Below are positions 36,536 to 46,080 of a DNA stretch of 57,119 nucleotides, one piece after another. Position numbers and translations under genes: made by a program. Source of the stretch: an uncultured Prevotellaceae bacterium (GTDB taxonomy: Bacteria > Bacteroidota > Bacteroidia > Bacteroidales > Bacteroidaceae); assembly GCA_900320435.1 (NCBI GenBank), contig ONSH01000018.1:1-57119 (forward strand), written 5' to 3'. The notes below the pieces were generated by a model. The model was given only the letters and a program-made list of their open reading frames with translations, was not told where the DNA came from and did no database searches. Position 1 is the first letter of the stretch. Each line of letters opens with the position of its first letter.

Positions 36536-37530
36536 AAGAACTGCTCTACAAACTGCTCAACCACGAATGTCTCACACGCGAGGAGATGAAGCGCGTGCTC
36601 ATCGGCATCACCCAGAGCGAATATCCCAACGAACAGATCACCGCCCTGCTCACGGCGCTGCAGATGCGCGGCGTAACGGTGGATGAGCTGCTCGGATTTC
36701 GCGATGGAATCTTGGAAACCGGCGTGCCGGCCATTCTCGACTGCGACCGCTATATCGACGTTGTCGGCACCGGAGGCGACCGCAAGAACACCTTCAACAT
36801 CTCCACCACAGCCTGCTTCGTCATTGCAGGTGCGGGCTATAAGGTAGCCAAACACGGCAACTACGCCGCCACCTCCGTGAGCGGAGCCAGCAACGTGATC
36901 CAGCATCACGGCATCAAGTTCACCGACGATGTGGACCGCCTCAACCGCAGTCTCAACGAAGCCGGCATCGTGTATCTTCACGCCCAACTCTTCGCCAAAG
37001 CCATGAAGTTTGTGGGCCCCATCCGAAAGGCGCTGCCCTTCCCCACCATCTTCAATCTGCTGGGGCCGCTCGTGAATCCCTCACAGCCTAAATGCCAACT
37101 GCTCGGTGTGGCCAATCTCGACCAGATGCGCCTCTACAGCAACGTGTATCAGACGCTCGGCATCGACTACGGCATCGTCAATTCCATCGATGGATACGAC
37201 GAAATTTCCCTCACGGGCGACTTCAAAGTGACTACTAAACAATACGAGCGCATCTTCCGTCCGCAGGACCTCGGATTCGCCTGCGCCAAACCCGAAGAAC
37301 TCGTCGGTGGCGCCACCGAGGAAGAAGCGGCCGAGATCTTCGACGCCGTCCTGGAGAACCGCGCGCTGGAGGCTCAGAAAAACATCGTGCTGGCCAATGC
37401 GGCCTTCGGCATTCAGGTGTTGGAACGCGGCGGGAAGAGCATCGAAGAATGCATCGCCATCGCCCGCGAATCCATCGACAGCGGCAGCGCCCTGCGCACG
37501 TTCAAAAAATTCGTTGAACTCAACTCCTGA
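36532..37530 (+). CDS. trpD: Anthranilate phosphoribosyltransferase
   Basis: 332 aa. It joins anthranilate with PRPP. The PRPP/Mg loop is 'VGTGGDRKNTFNIST', followed by 'AKHGNYAATSVSGASNVI' (KHGN..SS-type motif) and 'RTLFNLLGPLVNP'-like 'PTIFNLLGPLVNPS'. Length is normal. Starts by ATGA overlap with trpG. Confidence 0.96.
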   Translation: MKELLYKLLNHECLTREEMKRVLIGITQSEYPNEQITALLTALQMRGVTVDELLGFRDGILETGVPAILDCDRYIDVVGTGGDRKNTFNISTTACFVIAGAGYKVAKHGNYAATSVSGASNVIQHHGIKFTDDVDRLNRSLNEAGIVYLHAQLFAKAMKFVGPIRKALPFPTIFNLLGPLVNPSQPKCQLLGVANLDQMRLYSNVYQTLGIDYGIVNSIDGYDEISLTGDFKVTTKQYERIFRPQDLGFACAKPEELVGGATEEEAAEIFDAVLENRALEAQKNIVLANAAFGIQVLERGGKSIEECIAIARESIDSGSALRTFKKFVELNS

Positions 37531-37535
37531 CACCT

Positions 37536-38270
37536 ATGGACATCCTGCAGGAAATCACCGCGCACAAGTTCGATGAAATCGCAGCGCTCAAAGCCAAAAA
37601 GCCGTCGCTGAAGGAAGCCCTCCTGACGTCCGAAAGCGGCATCATCGCCGAATTCAAGAGACGCTCTCCCTCGAAGGGATGGATCAAGGAAGAAGGTCGC
37701 GCCGACGAGATACCCCTCTCGTATGAGAAGAACGGTGCCGCAGCCGTCAGCATTCTCACCGACAGGGATTACTTCGGCGGCTCGGACGACTTCATCCGTG
37801 CGGCCCGAAAGAGCGGCGTCACCGTGCCTATTCTCTACAAGAACTTCGTCGTCGACGAACTGCAACTCGCTGCTGCAGCCCTTTGCGGCGCTTCCGCCGT
37901 GCTGCTCATCGCAGCCTGTCTGACTAAGGACGAATGCCGCCACCTTTTAAACAAAGCGCACGAACTGGGGCTGGAAGTGCTCCTGGAGATGCATTCGGAA
38001 GCGGAATTGGAATACGCCGAGCTCCAGCCCGACCTCTGCGGCATCAACAACCGTCATCTGGGCTCGTTTGTCACCGATGTGGAGACGTCGTTCCGACTGG
38101 CGGAACTGCTGCCGCGGGACGCCGTCAAAGTGAGCGAGAGCGGCATCTCGGATCCCCGCACGGTGAAAGCGCTGAAAGAGGCCGGTTTCAACGGATTTCT
38201 CATCGGCGAGAACTTCATGAAGACCGAAGCGCCCGGATTGGCGCTGCACCAATTCATCTCCGCCCTATGA
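37536..38270 (+). CDS. trpC: Indole-3-glycerol phosphate synthase
   Basis: 244 aa TIM barrel, slightly short for the family but complete. It converts CdRP to indole-3-glycerol phosphate. 'IIAEFKRRSPSKGWI' contains the catalytic lysine, 'PILYKNFVVDELQL' the second, and 'LLEMHSEAELE' and 'VSESGISDPRTV' the phosphate and acid residues. 5 nt after trpD; its stop TGA overlaps the trpF ATG. Confidence 0.96.
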   Translation: MDILQEITAHKFDEIAALKAKKPSLKEALLTSESGIIAEFKRRSPSKGWIKEEGRADEIPLSYEKNGAAAVSILTDRDYFGGSDDFIRAARKSGVTVPILYKNFVVDELQLAAAALCGASAVLLIAACLTKDECRHLLNKAHELGLEVLLEMHSEAELEYAELQPDLCGINNRHLGSFVTDVETSFRLAELLPRDAVKVSESGISDPRTVKALKEAGFNGFLIGENFMKTEAPGLALHQFISAL

Positions 38271-38878
38271 TACGCAAGGTGTGCGGCATGCGCGAAGCCG
38301 GAAACATCCGCGAAGTGGAAGCGCTCGGCATTGACTGGATGGGCTTCATCTTTTGGGCGCATTCTGCACGCAATGTGAGCCTCAAGCCGGACTATCTGCC
38401 CTCAAGGTGCAAGCGCGTCGGCGTGTTCGTGAACGCTCCGATGGCGTTCATCCGGGAAAAGGTCCGGGAATTCGGTCTCGACATCCTTCAGTTGCACGGA
38501 GGCGAAAACGCAGACTTCATCCGTCAACTTCGCTCGGAATTGCCCTCTCTCACTCTCGTCAAAGCCCTCAATGTGGCCCGCGAAGAAGACTTGGAGCAAA
38601 GCAAGCGCTACGAAGGTCTCTGCGACTACTTCCTCTTCGACACCAAAGCAGAAAAAGTCGGCGGCAACGGCAAGTCGTTCGACTGGGAGATTCTCCATAA
38701 CTATAAAGGCGCCACACCCTTCTTGCTCAGCGGCGGCATCGGCCCCGACGACAAAGAGCGACTGCGTGCCTTCCATCATCCCCAAATGGCCGGAATCGAC
38801 CTCAACTCCCGATTCGAAATCAGCCCGGCCCTCAAAGACATCCACCTGTTAAAATCATTCCTCCATGAACAAGATTAA
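38267..38878 (+). CDS. trpF: Phosphoribosylanthranilate isomerase
   Basis: 203 aa TIM barrel catalysing the Amadori rearrangement of PRA to CdRP. 'IRKVCGMREAGNI' carries the catalytic cysteine (usual motif 'KICG'), 'LQLHGGE' is conserved, 'YFLFDTKAEKVGGNGKSFDW' has the catalytic Asp, and 'LLSGGIGPDD' binds phosphate. ATG 38,267 overlaps the trpC stop; a longer frame running back into trpC is a shadow. Confidence 0.96.
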   Translation: MIRKVCGMREAGNIREVEALGIDWMGFIFWAHSARNVSLKPDYLPSRCKRVGVFVNAPMAFIREKVREFGLDILQLHGGENADFIRQLRSELPSLTLVKALNVAREEDLEQSKRYEGLCDYFLFDTKAEKVGGNGKSFDWEILHNYKGATPFLLSGGIGPDDKERLRAFHHPQMAGIDLNSRFEISPALKDIHLLKSFLHEQD

Positions 38879-39644
38879 CGAAGTATTTGCCCAAAAAGGC
38901 GAGCGCAAACTGCTGAGCCTTTATTTCTGCGCCGGAGCGCCCCGTCTCGACAGCACGGCCGACATCATTCTCGCGATGCAGCGTCGCGGCATCGATTTCA
39001 TCGAAGTCGGCATCCCGTTCAGCGACCCTCTGGCCGACGGCCCCGTGATTCAGACGGCTGCCACAAAAGCTCTGCACAACGGCATGACGCTGCGCAAACT
39101 TTTTGCTCAGCTGCACGACATCAAGGAAGAAGTTCGCGTGCCGCTCATCCTGATGGGCTATCTCAACCCCATTCTTCACTACGGCATCGAAGCCTTCTGC
39201 CTGTCGTGTGTCGAAAGCGGCGTGAGCGGCATGATCATTCCCGACCTGCCCTTCAAAGATTATCTGGAAACGGTGAAACCCATCGCCGATCGCTATGACC
39301 TGCGCGTCATCATGCTCATCACACCGGAGACGTCGGAGGAACGCATACGCTTCATCGACAGCCAGACCGACGGCTTTATATATATGGTAAGCGGCGCGTC
39401 CATCACCGGCGCCAAAGACCGCTTCGACGAAGCCCAACAGGCCTACTTCCGTCGCATCAACGGCATGAATCTCACGCATCCCCGCATGATCGGATTCGGC
39501 ATCAGCAACAAGCGTACACTCCAGGCAGCTCAGGAAGCCGCCGACGGCGTCATCATCGGATCCAAATTCGTGTCATTGCTCAACGAGACCGACGGCAATG
39601 CCGACGAGGCGCTCGAACGGCTTTTTACGGCACTCAACAACTAA
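38865..39644 (+). CDS. trpA: Tryptophan synthase alpha chain
   Basis: 259 aa TIM barrel. It cleaves indole-3-glycerol phosphate to indole, channelled to TrpB. 'FIEVGIPFSDPLADGPVIQ' contains the catalytic Glu, and 'IIPDLPFKDY' the catalytic Asp. 'IYMVSGASITGAKD' corresponds to the mobile loop. 'GFGISNKRTLQAA' binds phosphate. Overlaps trpF by 14 nt. Confidence 0.97.
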   Translation: MNKINEVFAQKGERKLLSLYFCAGAPRLDSTADIILAMQRRGIDFIEVGIPFSDPLADGPVIQTAATKALHNGMTLRKLFAQLHDIKEEVRVPLILMGYLNPILHYGIEAFCLSCVESGVSGMIIPDLPFKDYLETVKPIADRYDLRVIMLITPETSEERIRFIDSQTDGFIYMVSGASITGAKDRFDEAQQAYFRRINGMNLTHPRMIGFGISNKRTLQAAQEAADGVIIGSKFVSLLNETDGNADEALERLFTALNN

Positions 39645-39655
39645 ATCGGACAGAC

Positions 39656-40519
39656 ATGAAGACGGGACTCATCTTGGAAGGAGGCGGCATGAGAGGGCTC
39701 TTCACTGCCGGTGTGTTGGACGTGCTGCAGGAGCACGACATCCTGGTGGACGGTGTCGTTGGTGTGAGTGCAGGGGCGCTGTTCGGCTGCAACTACATCT
39801 CGCGACAGGCCGGACGCGCGTTGCGCTACAATCTGCGCTTCAAAGACGATCCGCGCTATATGGGCCTGCGCGCCCTGTTGAAGACCGGCAACATCGTGGC
39901 TCCGGAGTTTTCCTACCACACGATGCCCTGTGAACTGGACGTCTTCGACTTCGACACCTTCAACAACAGTCCGATCGAATTCCATCTCGTTGCCACCGAT
40001 GCCGAAAAAGGCGTCCCCTTCTACAAACGAATCGACCAGATGGACGACACCGGACTCGAATGGATGCGCGCCTCCGCCTCCATGCCCATCGTCTCAACGC
40101 CGGTGGAGTTGGAAGGCATGAAGTTGCTCGACGGCGGCGTGACGGACAGCATTCCCCTGAAATATTTTCAGGAACAGGGTTTCGAGCGCAACATCGTCGT
40201 GCTCACACAGCCCAAAGGCTATACAAAATCCAGAACCAAACTCATGCCTCTGTTCCACCTGCTGATGCGCAATTATCCGGAAATCACGAAATGCATGGCC
40301 CGCAGGCATTTGATGTACAACAGTCAGTTGGAATACATTGCCGAACAGGAATCCATCGGCAACATCATCATCCTCTGCCCGGAACGTCCTTTGAAGATCG
40401 GGCGCACGGAACAAAATGCCGACAAGATGATGTCGGTGCACGAACGGGGACGCATCTGCGCCCTGCAGAATCTGCAAAGAATTAAAGACTTTCTTGCAGA
40501 GAAAAAGACAAAGGAATAA
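39656..40519 (+). CDS. Patatin-like phospholipase
   Basis: 287 aa. The oxyanion loop is 'LEGGGMRG', the nucleophile Ser38 is in 'GVSAG', and the catalytic Asp159 is in 'LLDGGVTDSIP'; together they form the patatin Ser-Asp dyad. It resembles the YjjU-type bacterial proteins with a C-terminal helical extension ('DKMMSVHERGRICALQNLQRI', abridged). No signal peptide, so probably cytoplasmic or membrane-peripheral, acting on lipid esters. It begins 11 nt after trpA and has no own promoter, so it should be transcribed with the trp genes. Why a lipase would follow tryptophan control is unclear. Confidence 0.92.
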   Translation: MKTGLILEGGGMRGLFTAGVLDVLQEHDILVDGVVGVSAGALFGCNYISRQAGRALRYNLRFKDDPRYMGLRALLKTGNIVAPEFSYHTMPCELDVFDFDTFNNSPIEFHLVATDAEKGVPFYKRIDQMDDTGLEWMRASASMPIVSTPVELEGMKLLDGGVTDSIPLKYFQEQGFERNIVVLTQPKGYTKSRTKLMPLFHLLMRNYPEITKCMARRHLMYNSQLEYIAEQESIGNIIILCPERPLKIGRTEQNADKMMSVHERGRICALQNLQRIKDFLAEKKTKE

Positions 40520-40520
40520 T

Positions 40521-40539
40521 CGTCAGGACTCTTCTGACG
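40521..40539. terminator. Small hairpin after the trp operon
   Basis: CGTCAG and CTGACG form a 6-bp stem with a 7-nt loop directly after the patatin stop codon and inside the 3' end of the convergent gene. No T run follows, so it is at best a weak terminator. Confidence 0.3.
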
Positions 40540-41194
40540 TTGCAGACTCATCAGAGGAAGAATCCTCTGAAGTCTCGGCATTGCCGGTAGCATCGACAAC
40601 CTCGAAGTCCACATAAGAGGCTTCGATTTCACGCTGACGGCGACGCTCCTCTTCTGCCTGCTTACGCTCGTAGATGCGATTATAGTGACGAAGGCGCAAG
40701 GCCAGGAACATATCCGTGAGGGCATAAATCGAGATGGTGATGCCCAGCAACTTGAAACAGGTTGCGATGGACTCCAGCGGACGAACAATAATATAAAGAC
40801 CCACACCCAGAAATATCAGCGGCAGAATAAAGCCCAGAATGCTCAAAGGAGCCACACTGCGATAGCTGACCTGTGCTCCGAGTTGAGACACTCCGGCCAT
40901 CACCAGCAAAACGCCGAAAAGGATAACCAGGTAGGACACAAACAGATGAGGTGCGACGATGGGCACAATGCCCAACAGTATGCAACCGACGGAGCCGATT
41001 GGGAAGAACGGCTTCACCGAAGATTTCATACGGGTGAACAGCCAAGCCGAAACACCTACTACACCGGACAAAACAAAGAAGCCGCCGATGATTTGAACTA
41101 TGAGCGTGGGCATATCTTCTGCCTTGAAAAAGAGCAAAAGACCGATGCACAGACTCAGGAAACTGCGAAATAAAGTACTGCCTAACACTTTCAT
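40523..41194 (-). CDS. HdeD/DUF308-family membrane protein
   Basis: 223 aa. Six hydrophobic helices in pairs within residues 1-160 ('SLCIGLLLFFKAEDM', 'IIGGFFVLSGVVGVSAWLF', 'LLGIVPIVAPHLFVSYLVILFG' in abridged form) match the HdeD/DUF308 repeat. The cytosolic tail is charged and helical ('RKQAEEERRRQREIEAS') and ends acidic and Ser-rich. HdeD proteins are linked to acid resistance in enterobacteria, but the role here is unknown. The promoter box at 41,199-41,206 is so close to the ATG (41,194) that the mRNA may be leaderless. Convergent with the trp operon, 3 nt between the genes. Confidence 0.82.
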   Translation of the reverse strand: MKVLGSTLFRSFLSLCIGLLLFFKAEDMPTLIVQIIGGFFVLSGVVGVSAWLFTRMKSSVKPFFPIGSVGCILLGIVPIVAPHLFVSYLVILFGVLLVMAGVSQLGAQVSYRSVAPLSILGFILPLIFLGVGLYIIVRPLESIATCFKLLGITISIYALTDMFLALRLRHYNRIYERKQAEEERRRQREIEASYVDFEVVDATGNAETSEDSSSDESATSEES

Positions 41195-41198
41195 ACTG

Positions 41199-41206
41199 CA
41201 AAAATA
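41199..41206 (-). promoter_or_regulatory. Promoter of the HdeD-like gene, near-leaderless
   Basis: Minus-strand TATTTTTG ends 4 nt before the ATG, so the predicted start site is at or next to the start codon. Confidence 0.55.
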
Positions 41207-41280
41207 CTCTTTTTCGCGTGAACAAAAGTGAAGAAGGCATTTTTTTTCTTGGGAGGAGGGATTTTTTTATCCTTTTTTTG

Positions 41281-41288
41281 TATATTTG
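41281..41288 (+). promoter_or_regulatory. GH43 gene promoter
   Basis: TATATTTG, 26 nt before the ATG at 41,315. It rules out an upstream in-frame Met at 41,228. Confidence 0.75.
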
Positions 41289-41314
41289 CCCACGAAAATG
41301 TAAAAAATGCACCT

Positions 41315-44293
41315 ATGAAACGAACATTTCTTGCCATATTAATGCTGATGCCGACCGTTTTACAGGCACAGACCAAACAAGTGAGCGAGGCGGATATCAA
41401 TACGCTGAATTCGTCCACGACCATCGGCACCGTCAGCATCCACGATCCCAGCATCGTCTACAGCCCTGACAATAAGACCTACTACGTTTGGGGATCCCAT
41501 TTGGGCAACGGCAAAAGCACGGATCTCAAGTCGTGGACCGTTATGCACAACAGCATTTGGTTCGATCCGTATTTCGTCCGTCTGGCTCATCAGGGTGACG
41601 CTACGGGAGAAGCCACAAATGTTCGCGCCGCATTCAACGTCCAGCAGATCACCAAAACCAAAAACTATCAAGGCACGGAAGTGGACATGCCCAACTTCGA
41701 TGCCGAGTCGTATGCCAACCGATACGCCGCACCCGGTGACGAGAAGGAATTCTATATCGACGGCAACATGTGGGCGCCGGACATCATTTACAATCCCACG
41801 ATGGGCAAATGGTGCTTTTATCTGTCCATCAACGGCCCTCAATGGAACAGCATCATCATCCTGCTGACTTCCGACTCGGCAGAAGGCCCCTGGACGTATC
41901 AGGGTCCGGTTGTCATGGGTGGCTTCAACGGCAATACCGGCGCACCCTCATTCAGCGAAACCGACCTCTCTATCGCCATCGGTGCAACTTCCATTCCCAG
42001 CCGCTACACTATTGGCAACAATTGGGGCAGTTATTGGCCCAACTGCATTGACCCTTGCGTATTTTTTGATGAAACCGGTGAACTGTGGATAGCCTACGGC
42101 TCCTGGTCGGGTGGCATCTTCATGCTCAAGTTGGACAAGGAAACCGGCCTCAACGATTATAAGTACAACTACACCAACAACCCGTCCGACTATAGCGCCC
42201 AAGGAAGAAACGGCGTGAAAGATCCCTACTTCGGCCGCAAGATTGCCGGCGGCTACTACGTTAGCGGCGAGGGCCCGTATATCAAGTACATCGGCGGTTA
42301 CTACTACCTTTTCATGAGCTATGGCGGATTCGGTCCCCGCGAAGGCTACGAGATGCGCATCTTCCGCAGCACCAATCCGCTGGGACCTTACAAGGATGCA
42401 GCCGGTCGTTCCGCGCTCTTTACGAACTATGTTTTCAACTACAATACTGCCGACAGAACTACGGATGACACCCGAGGCACCAAACTCATGAGCGCCTTCA
42501 GCGGTTGGGGCGAAATGCAGACTCAGGGTTGGAATAGTCAGGGGCACAATTCCGCCGTGATTAATTCCACCACGAACCAGGCTTTTGTGGTTTATCACAC
42601 CAAGTACAACGACGGCACAGCCGGACATCTGGTGCACATTCAGCAGCTCTTCCAGAACGAGAGCGGATGGCTGGTGGCTTCGCCTTTTGCCTACAACGGC
42701 GGGACGGAAACCTTGGATACGCCCAAGACGTCACACTACACCGCAGACGACATCGTCGGCGATTGGCATGTGCTCCGTCACTACTACAAGATGAAGCAGG
42801 ACAGCACAACCATTGCCAACCACAAGCCCGTGATGGTAACGCTTAAAGAAGACGGCACCGTAAAAGGAGCCACCAGCAGTTACGACGGCACATGGAGCAT
42901 AAAAGCGGGCACGGACTATATCACGCTTGCTTTGGCCAACGGCACCTACCAAGGCGTCATCTGTTCCAATTCCATGAACGGTGACAGCCGGGGCGCAGTT
43001 TGGACGGGCAACAACCACAAGACCATCTCTTTCACCTGCGTGGATAACACCAACAATTCGAGCAACAGCGGCACGCCCCTGTGGGGTTACAAGTTGGAGC
43101 CGCGTTCAGCTATTGCGCTTAACTACTCCAAGTTAACCTTACCGGTCAAAAACAGCACGTTGTCTTCTAATCAATATGTCTATGCTGACATGACGGAGAA
43201 TGTTACAGAGTCCTGGACTTCCACCAACACCGACGTGCTGACCAACACCGGCAAGTTCCGTGCGCCTGAGACTGCCCCCACTTCACTCACCGTCAAATTC
43301 ACTGGACGTTTGGATTGCGGAGATTATTACTGGTCGGATTCATACAGTTGGACATACAACAACAGGACAAAACGCATCAGCATCGGTTTTGCCAACGGTG
43401 ACTACAGCAGCGGCCTGACGGCTTATTACAACTTCGACGAAATTCCCGTAGTCAACCAGAAGGACGAAAGCCAGGTGGCCACACTCGGCATTGCCGGCAC
43501 GGGCGGCACCGTGCCTACGCTTGAAGAAGACAGCGCCTATCGCTGCGGAAAGGTGTTGCATCAATACTTCGGCGCACAACAGCGCTGCAGTTACACCCGC
43601 ATGGACAACCCGCTCAAGGGGCAGAGCCTTGAAGGCGCTACCGTTTCTCTTTGGGTAAAGCGTTTGGACAGCAACGTGTGGGATGCCTTGTGGAGTTTCT
43701 TTAACGGCACCACCTCTTCTGCAACGGGTGAGCGCCTCTATCTGACCGGGAACTCCTACTTGGGTTACAACAACAATAACGGCACGTGGTTTGACATCAA
43801 TCATCCCGAAAGCGTCACCTCAACGAACATTCCGGCGAACACTTGGACACTTGTGACGTATGTCTTCGCCGAAAGCGGCATCACGCTCTACATCAACGGA
43901 GAAGCCAAAGCCAACGAGAGTTATGACGGCAGTGCGGATGCCGACGCCTTTGAATACAGCAAGGTGCTCGACTGGATGAGCAGCGCCAACTACTTCTATC
44001 TGGGCATGGGCAGCTTCTGGGGCAGCGCTCCCGCCATGTTCGACGACCTGCTCATCTACAACAGAGCCCTCACGGAGGAAGACATCGCCGGCCTCACTGT
44101 CATGGCCAATCGCGACTTCAACTTCGCCACCGGCCACTACCCCACCGTCATCTACGATCTGAGCGAAAAAGAAACGCCGGAAACGCCTCAACCGGCCTCC
44201 GGCATCATCTACGACCTGAACGGCCGACGTCTGAACGCTGTGCCTCAGAAGGGCATCTACATTCAGGACGGCAAGAAGAAAATAGCGTTGTAA
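41315..44293 (+). CDS. Glycoside hydrolase family 43, endo-arabinanase-like, with LamG-like module
   Basis: 992 aa secreted enzyme; signal peptide MKRTFLAILMLMPTVLQAQ. The five-bladed propeller (about residues 35-440) shows Asp44 in 'SIHDPSIVY' (base), Asp246 in 'NCIDPCVFF' (pKa modulator) and Glu319 in 'SGEGPYIKY' (acid), as in GH43 arabinanases. 'GNMWAPDIIYNP' is also conserved. A C-terminal arabinanase-type beta domain follows ('DDIVGDWHVLRHYYKM'), then a LamG/concanavalin-like domain ('GATVSLWVKRLDSNVWDALWS' abridged to 'TVITLYINGEA'). The tail is 'IYDLNGRRL...[11 protein letters not shown]'. It likely cuts alpha-1,5-arabinan of pectin. No susC/susD or regulator is adjacent, so it is not in a standard PUL. 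The 3' end overlaps pgeF by 31 nt. Confidence 0.9.
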   Translation: MKRTFLAILMLMPTVLQAQTKQVSEADINTLNSSTTIGTVSIHDPSIVYSPDNKTYYVWGSHLGNGKSTDLKSWTVMHNSIWFDPYFVRLAHQGDATGEATNVRAAFNVQQITKTKNYQGTEVDMPNFDAESYANRYAAPGDEKEFYIDGNMWAPDIIYNPTMGKWCFYLSINGPQWNSIIILLTSDSAEGPWTYQGPVVMGGFNGNTGAPSFSETDLSIAIGATSIPSRYTIGNNWGSYWPNCIDPCVFFDETGELWIAYGSWSGGIFMLKLDKETGLNDYKYNYTNNPSDYSAQGRNGVKDPYFGRKIAGGYYVSGEGPYIKYIGGYYYLFMSYGGFGPREGYEMRIFRSTNPLGPYKDAAGRSALFTNYVFNYNTADRTTDDTRGTKLMSAFSGWGEMQTQGWNSQGHNSAVINSTTNQAFVVYHTKYNDGTAGHLVHIQQLFQNESGWLVASPFAYNGGTETLDTPKTSHYTADDIVGDWHVLRHYYKMKQDSTTIANHKPVMVTLKEDGTVKGATSSYDGTWSIKAGTDYITLALANGTYQGVICSNSMNGDSRGAVWTGNNHKTISFTCVDNTNNSSNSGTPLWGYKLEPRSAIALNYSKLTLPVKNSTLSSNQYVYADMTENVTESWTSTNTDVLTNTGKFRAPETAPTSLTVKFTGRLDCGDYYWSDSYSWTYNNRTKRISIGFANGDYSSGLTAYYNFDEIPVVNQKDESQVATLGIAGTGGTVPTLEEDSAYRCGKVLHQYFGAQQRCSYTRMDNPLKGQSLEGATVSLWVKRLDSNVWDALWSFFNGTTSSATGERLYLTGNSYLGYNNNNGTWFDINHPESVTSTNIPANTWTLVTYVFAESGITLYINGEAKANESYDGSADADAFEYSKVLDWMSSANYFYLGMGSFWGSAPAMFDDLLIYNRALTEEDIAGLTVMANRDFNFATGHYPTVIYDLSEKETPETPQPASGIIYDLNGRRLNAVPQKGIYIQDGKKKIAL

Positions 44294-44931
44294 TTACGCC
44301 CTGTATTAATCGTCTCCCGGCGGGCACTGTACCAGTCGGGAGACGTTTTTGTATCCACATCGGACACAAAGACGTCATTGACGCCACACTCCTCCAGGAG
44401 CCAGCGGTTGGCCTCACGCAGGTCTATATGCCATTTCTCCCGACGCTGAGCGATCTGCCTCATCGGGAAACCTTCTTTTTCAAAAGCCTCATAGACTTCA
44501 TCACCGACTTCAAAAGACGCCTGTGATATGCCCGGGCCGATGATGGCATGACAGTCCGAAACGGACGTGATCAGCCCGCGAGCCTTCATCTCATCCAGTG
44601 TGCGGCAGACAATGCGCGACACAGTTCCTCGCCATCCGGCATGAACAGCCGCCACGACGGGATGCTCCTGACTGGCGTAAAGGAGAACCGGTATGCAGTC
44701 CGCAGTCTTCACGGCAACACAAAGTCCCGGGACGTCCGTAAAGACGGCATCCGTATCCGCCGGACGTCCGGCATCTTTGACGTAAACCACATTAGCAGAA
44801 TGCACCTGGCGCGGAAGAGCCACGCCCCATGCACCGGAAGGAGGAAGGAAACTTCCGTCGTCAGTCAACGGGAAATCCCCGTCTTTGCCGACAGAAAAAG
44901 CCCGAAACCGATCAGGCGTCCGATACGTCAT
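44263..44931 (-). CDS. pgeF: PgeF/YfiH family multicopper-oxidoreductase-like protein
   Basis: 222 aa. The zinc/active-site residues appear in '[12 protein letters not shown]', '[12 protein letters not shown]' and '[15 protein letters not shown]', and the C-terminal motif is '[16 protein letters not shown]'. Members are known as purine nucleoside phosphorylase/adenosine deaminase-like (FAMIN-type) enzymes, and in E. coli as a peptidoglycan-editing factor that removes L-Ser-containing precursors. It follows obgE with a 20-nt overlap in the hpt-adk-obgE-pgeF operon. Its last 31 nt lie under the GH43 coding sequence, and the GH43 terminator lies within its coding region. Confidence 0.92.
   Translation of the reverse strand: MTYRTPDRFRAFSVGKDGDFPLTDDGSFLPPSGAWGVALPRQVHSANVVYVKDAGRPADTDAVFTDVPGLCVAVKTADCIPVLLYASQEHPVVAAVHAGWRGTVSRIVCRTLDEMKARGLITSVSDCHAIIGPGISQASFEVGDEVYEAFEKEGFPMRQIAQRREKWHIDLREANRWLLEECGVNDVFVSDVDTKTSPDWYSARRETINTGRNYNAIFFLPS
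44311..44350 (+). terminator. GH43 terminator embedded in pgeF
   Basis: A perfect 9-bp stem (44,311-44,319 with 44,337-44,345), 17-nt loop, then TTTTT. It lies 18 nt after the GH43 stop and within the last 90 nt of the oppositely oriented pgeF gene. Confidence 0.85.
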
Positions 44932-46072
44932 CGTCCCACTCCTCCTCTATCAGTTCATCGTCATCCGCCTCCTCTTCGTCCACAGAGAGATCCAAATCGT
45001 CTTCATCGTCGTGCATGAAGGAGAAGTCCTTATCCCTGTGAACCAGCGTTTCGTTCTGGCTGATGGCCGTCATCTTGTTGCTTTCGCTGTTCAGCGCGCG
45101 CCACAGCACGTCCTTGAGCTCCGTGAGTCCTGTCTGCGCCACAGAGGAGATGAAAACCACAGGGAGGTCTTCAGGCAAATCTTCCCGCAGCATCTCTATG
45201 AGCTCCTCATCCAGCAGGTCGCTTTTCGTCACAGCCAGCACCCTCTGCTTGTCCAGCATCTCCGGGTTAAACTTACGCAATTCCCCCAAGAGCACCTCAT
45301 ACTCAGCGCGAATATTGTCCGCATCGCCGGGCACCATGAAAAGCAACAAGCTGTTGCGCTCAATATGACGCAGGAACCGCAATCCCAGTCCGCGCCCCTC
45401 TGCCGCCCCTTCGATGATGCCGGGGATGTCGGCCATCACGAAGCTCTGGTTGTCGCGGTATGAAACGATGCCCAACTGGGGCTCCATCGTGGTAAACGGA
45501 TAATCCGCAATCTTGGGACGGGCGCTGGACAGAGCGCTCAACAAAGTGCTCTTACCCGCATTGGGAAAACCCACCAGACCCACGTCGGCCAACAGCTTCA
45601 ACTCCAGCACCACGAGCAATTCCTGCATGGGCTCTCCGGGCTGGGCATAACGCGGAGCCTGATTCGTGGACGTGCGGAAGTTCCAATTGCCCAAACCGCC
45701 CCGTCCGCCTTTCAGCAACATCACCTCCTGACCGTCTTCGGTGATGTCGCAGATGTATTCGCCCGTCTGGGCGTTATACACCACCGTGCCGCATGGCACA
45801 TCAATATAGCGATCCTCTCCGTCCGCTCCGGTGCTGCGACTCTTGCCGCCGGCTTCACCGTTGGTGGCAAAGACATGGCGCTGATAGCGCAAATGGAGCA
45901 AGGTCCAATAGTTGTGGTTTCCGCGCAGGATGACGTGTCCGCCCCTGCCGCCGTCGCCGCCATCGGGACCGCCGTTGGGCACATACTTGGCCCGGTGCAT
46001 GTGCATAGACCCTCTGCCGCCCTTACCGGAGCGGCAGAGAATCTTCACATAATCGACGAAGTTGCTTTCCAA
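44912..46072 (-). CDS. obgE: GTPase ObgE/CgtA
   Basis: 386 aa. The N-terminal glycine-rich Obg fold is visible in '[28 protein letters not shown]' (abridged) and '[22 protein letters not shown]' (abridged). G-domain: G1 [10 protein letters not shown]3 [10 protein letters not shown]4 TKSD. The C-terminal tail is strongly acidic ('[19 protein letters not shown]', abridged). It acts in 50S ribosome maturation and (p)ppGpp response. It starts 8 nt after adk. Confidence 0.97.
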   Translation of the reverse strand: MESNFVDYVKILCRSGKGGRGSMHMHRAKYVPNGGPDGGDGGRGGHVILRGNHNYWTLLHLRYQRHVFATNGEAGGKSRSTGADGEDRYIDVPCGTVVYNAQTGEYICDITEDGQEVMLLKGGRGGLGNWNFRTSTNQAPRYAQPGEPMQELLVVLELKLLADVGLVGFPNAGKSTLLSALSSARPKIADYPFTTMEPQLGIVSYRDNQSFVMADIPGIIEGAAEGRGLGLRFLRHIERNSLLLFMVPGDADNIRAEYEVLLGELRKFNPEMLDKQRVLAVTKSDLLDEELIEMLREDLPEDLPVVFISSVAQTGLTELKDVLWRALNSESNKMTAISQNETLVHRDKDFSFMHDDEDDLDLSVDEEEADDDELIEEEWDDDVSDA

Positions 46073-46080
46073 ACCTTCGT

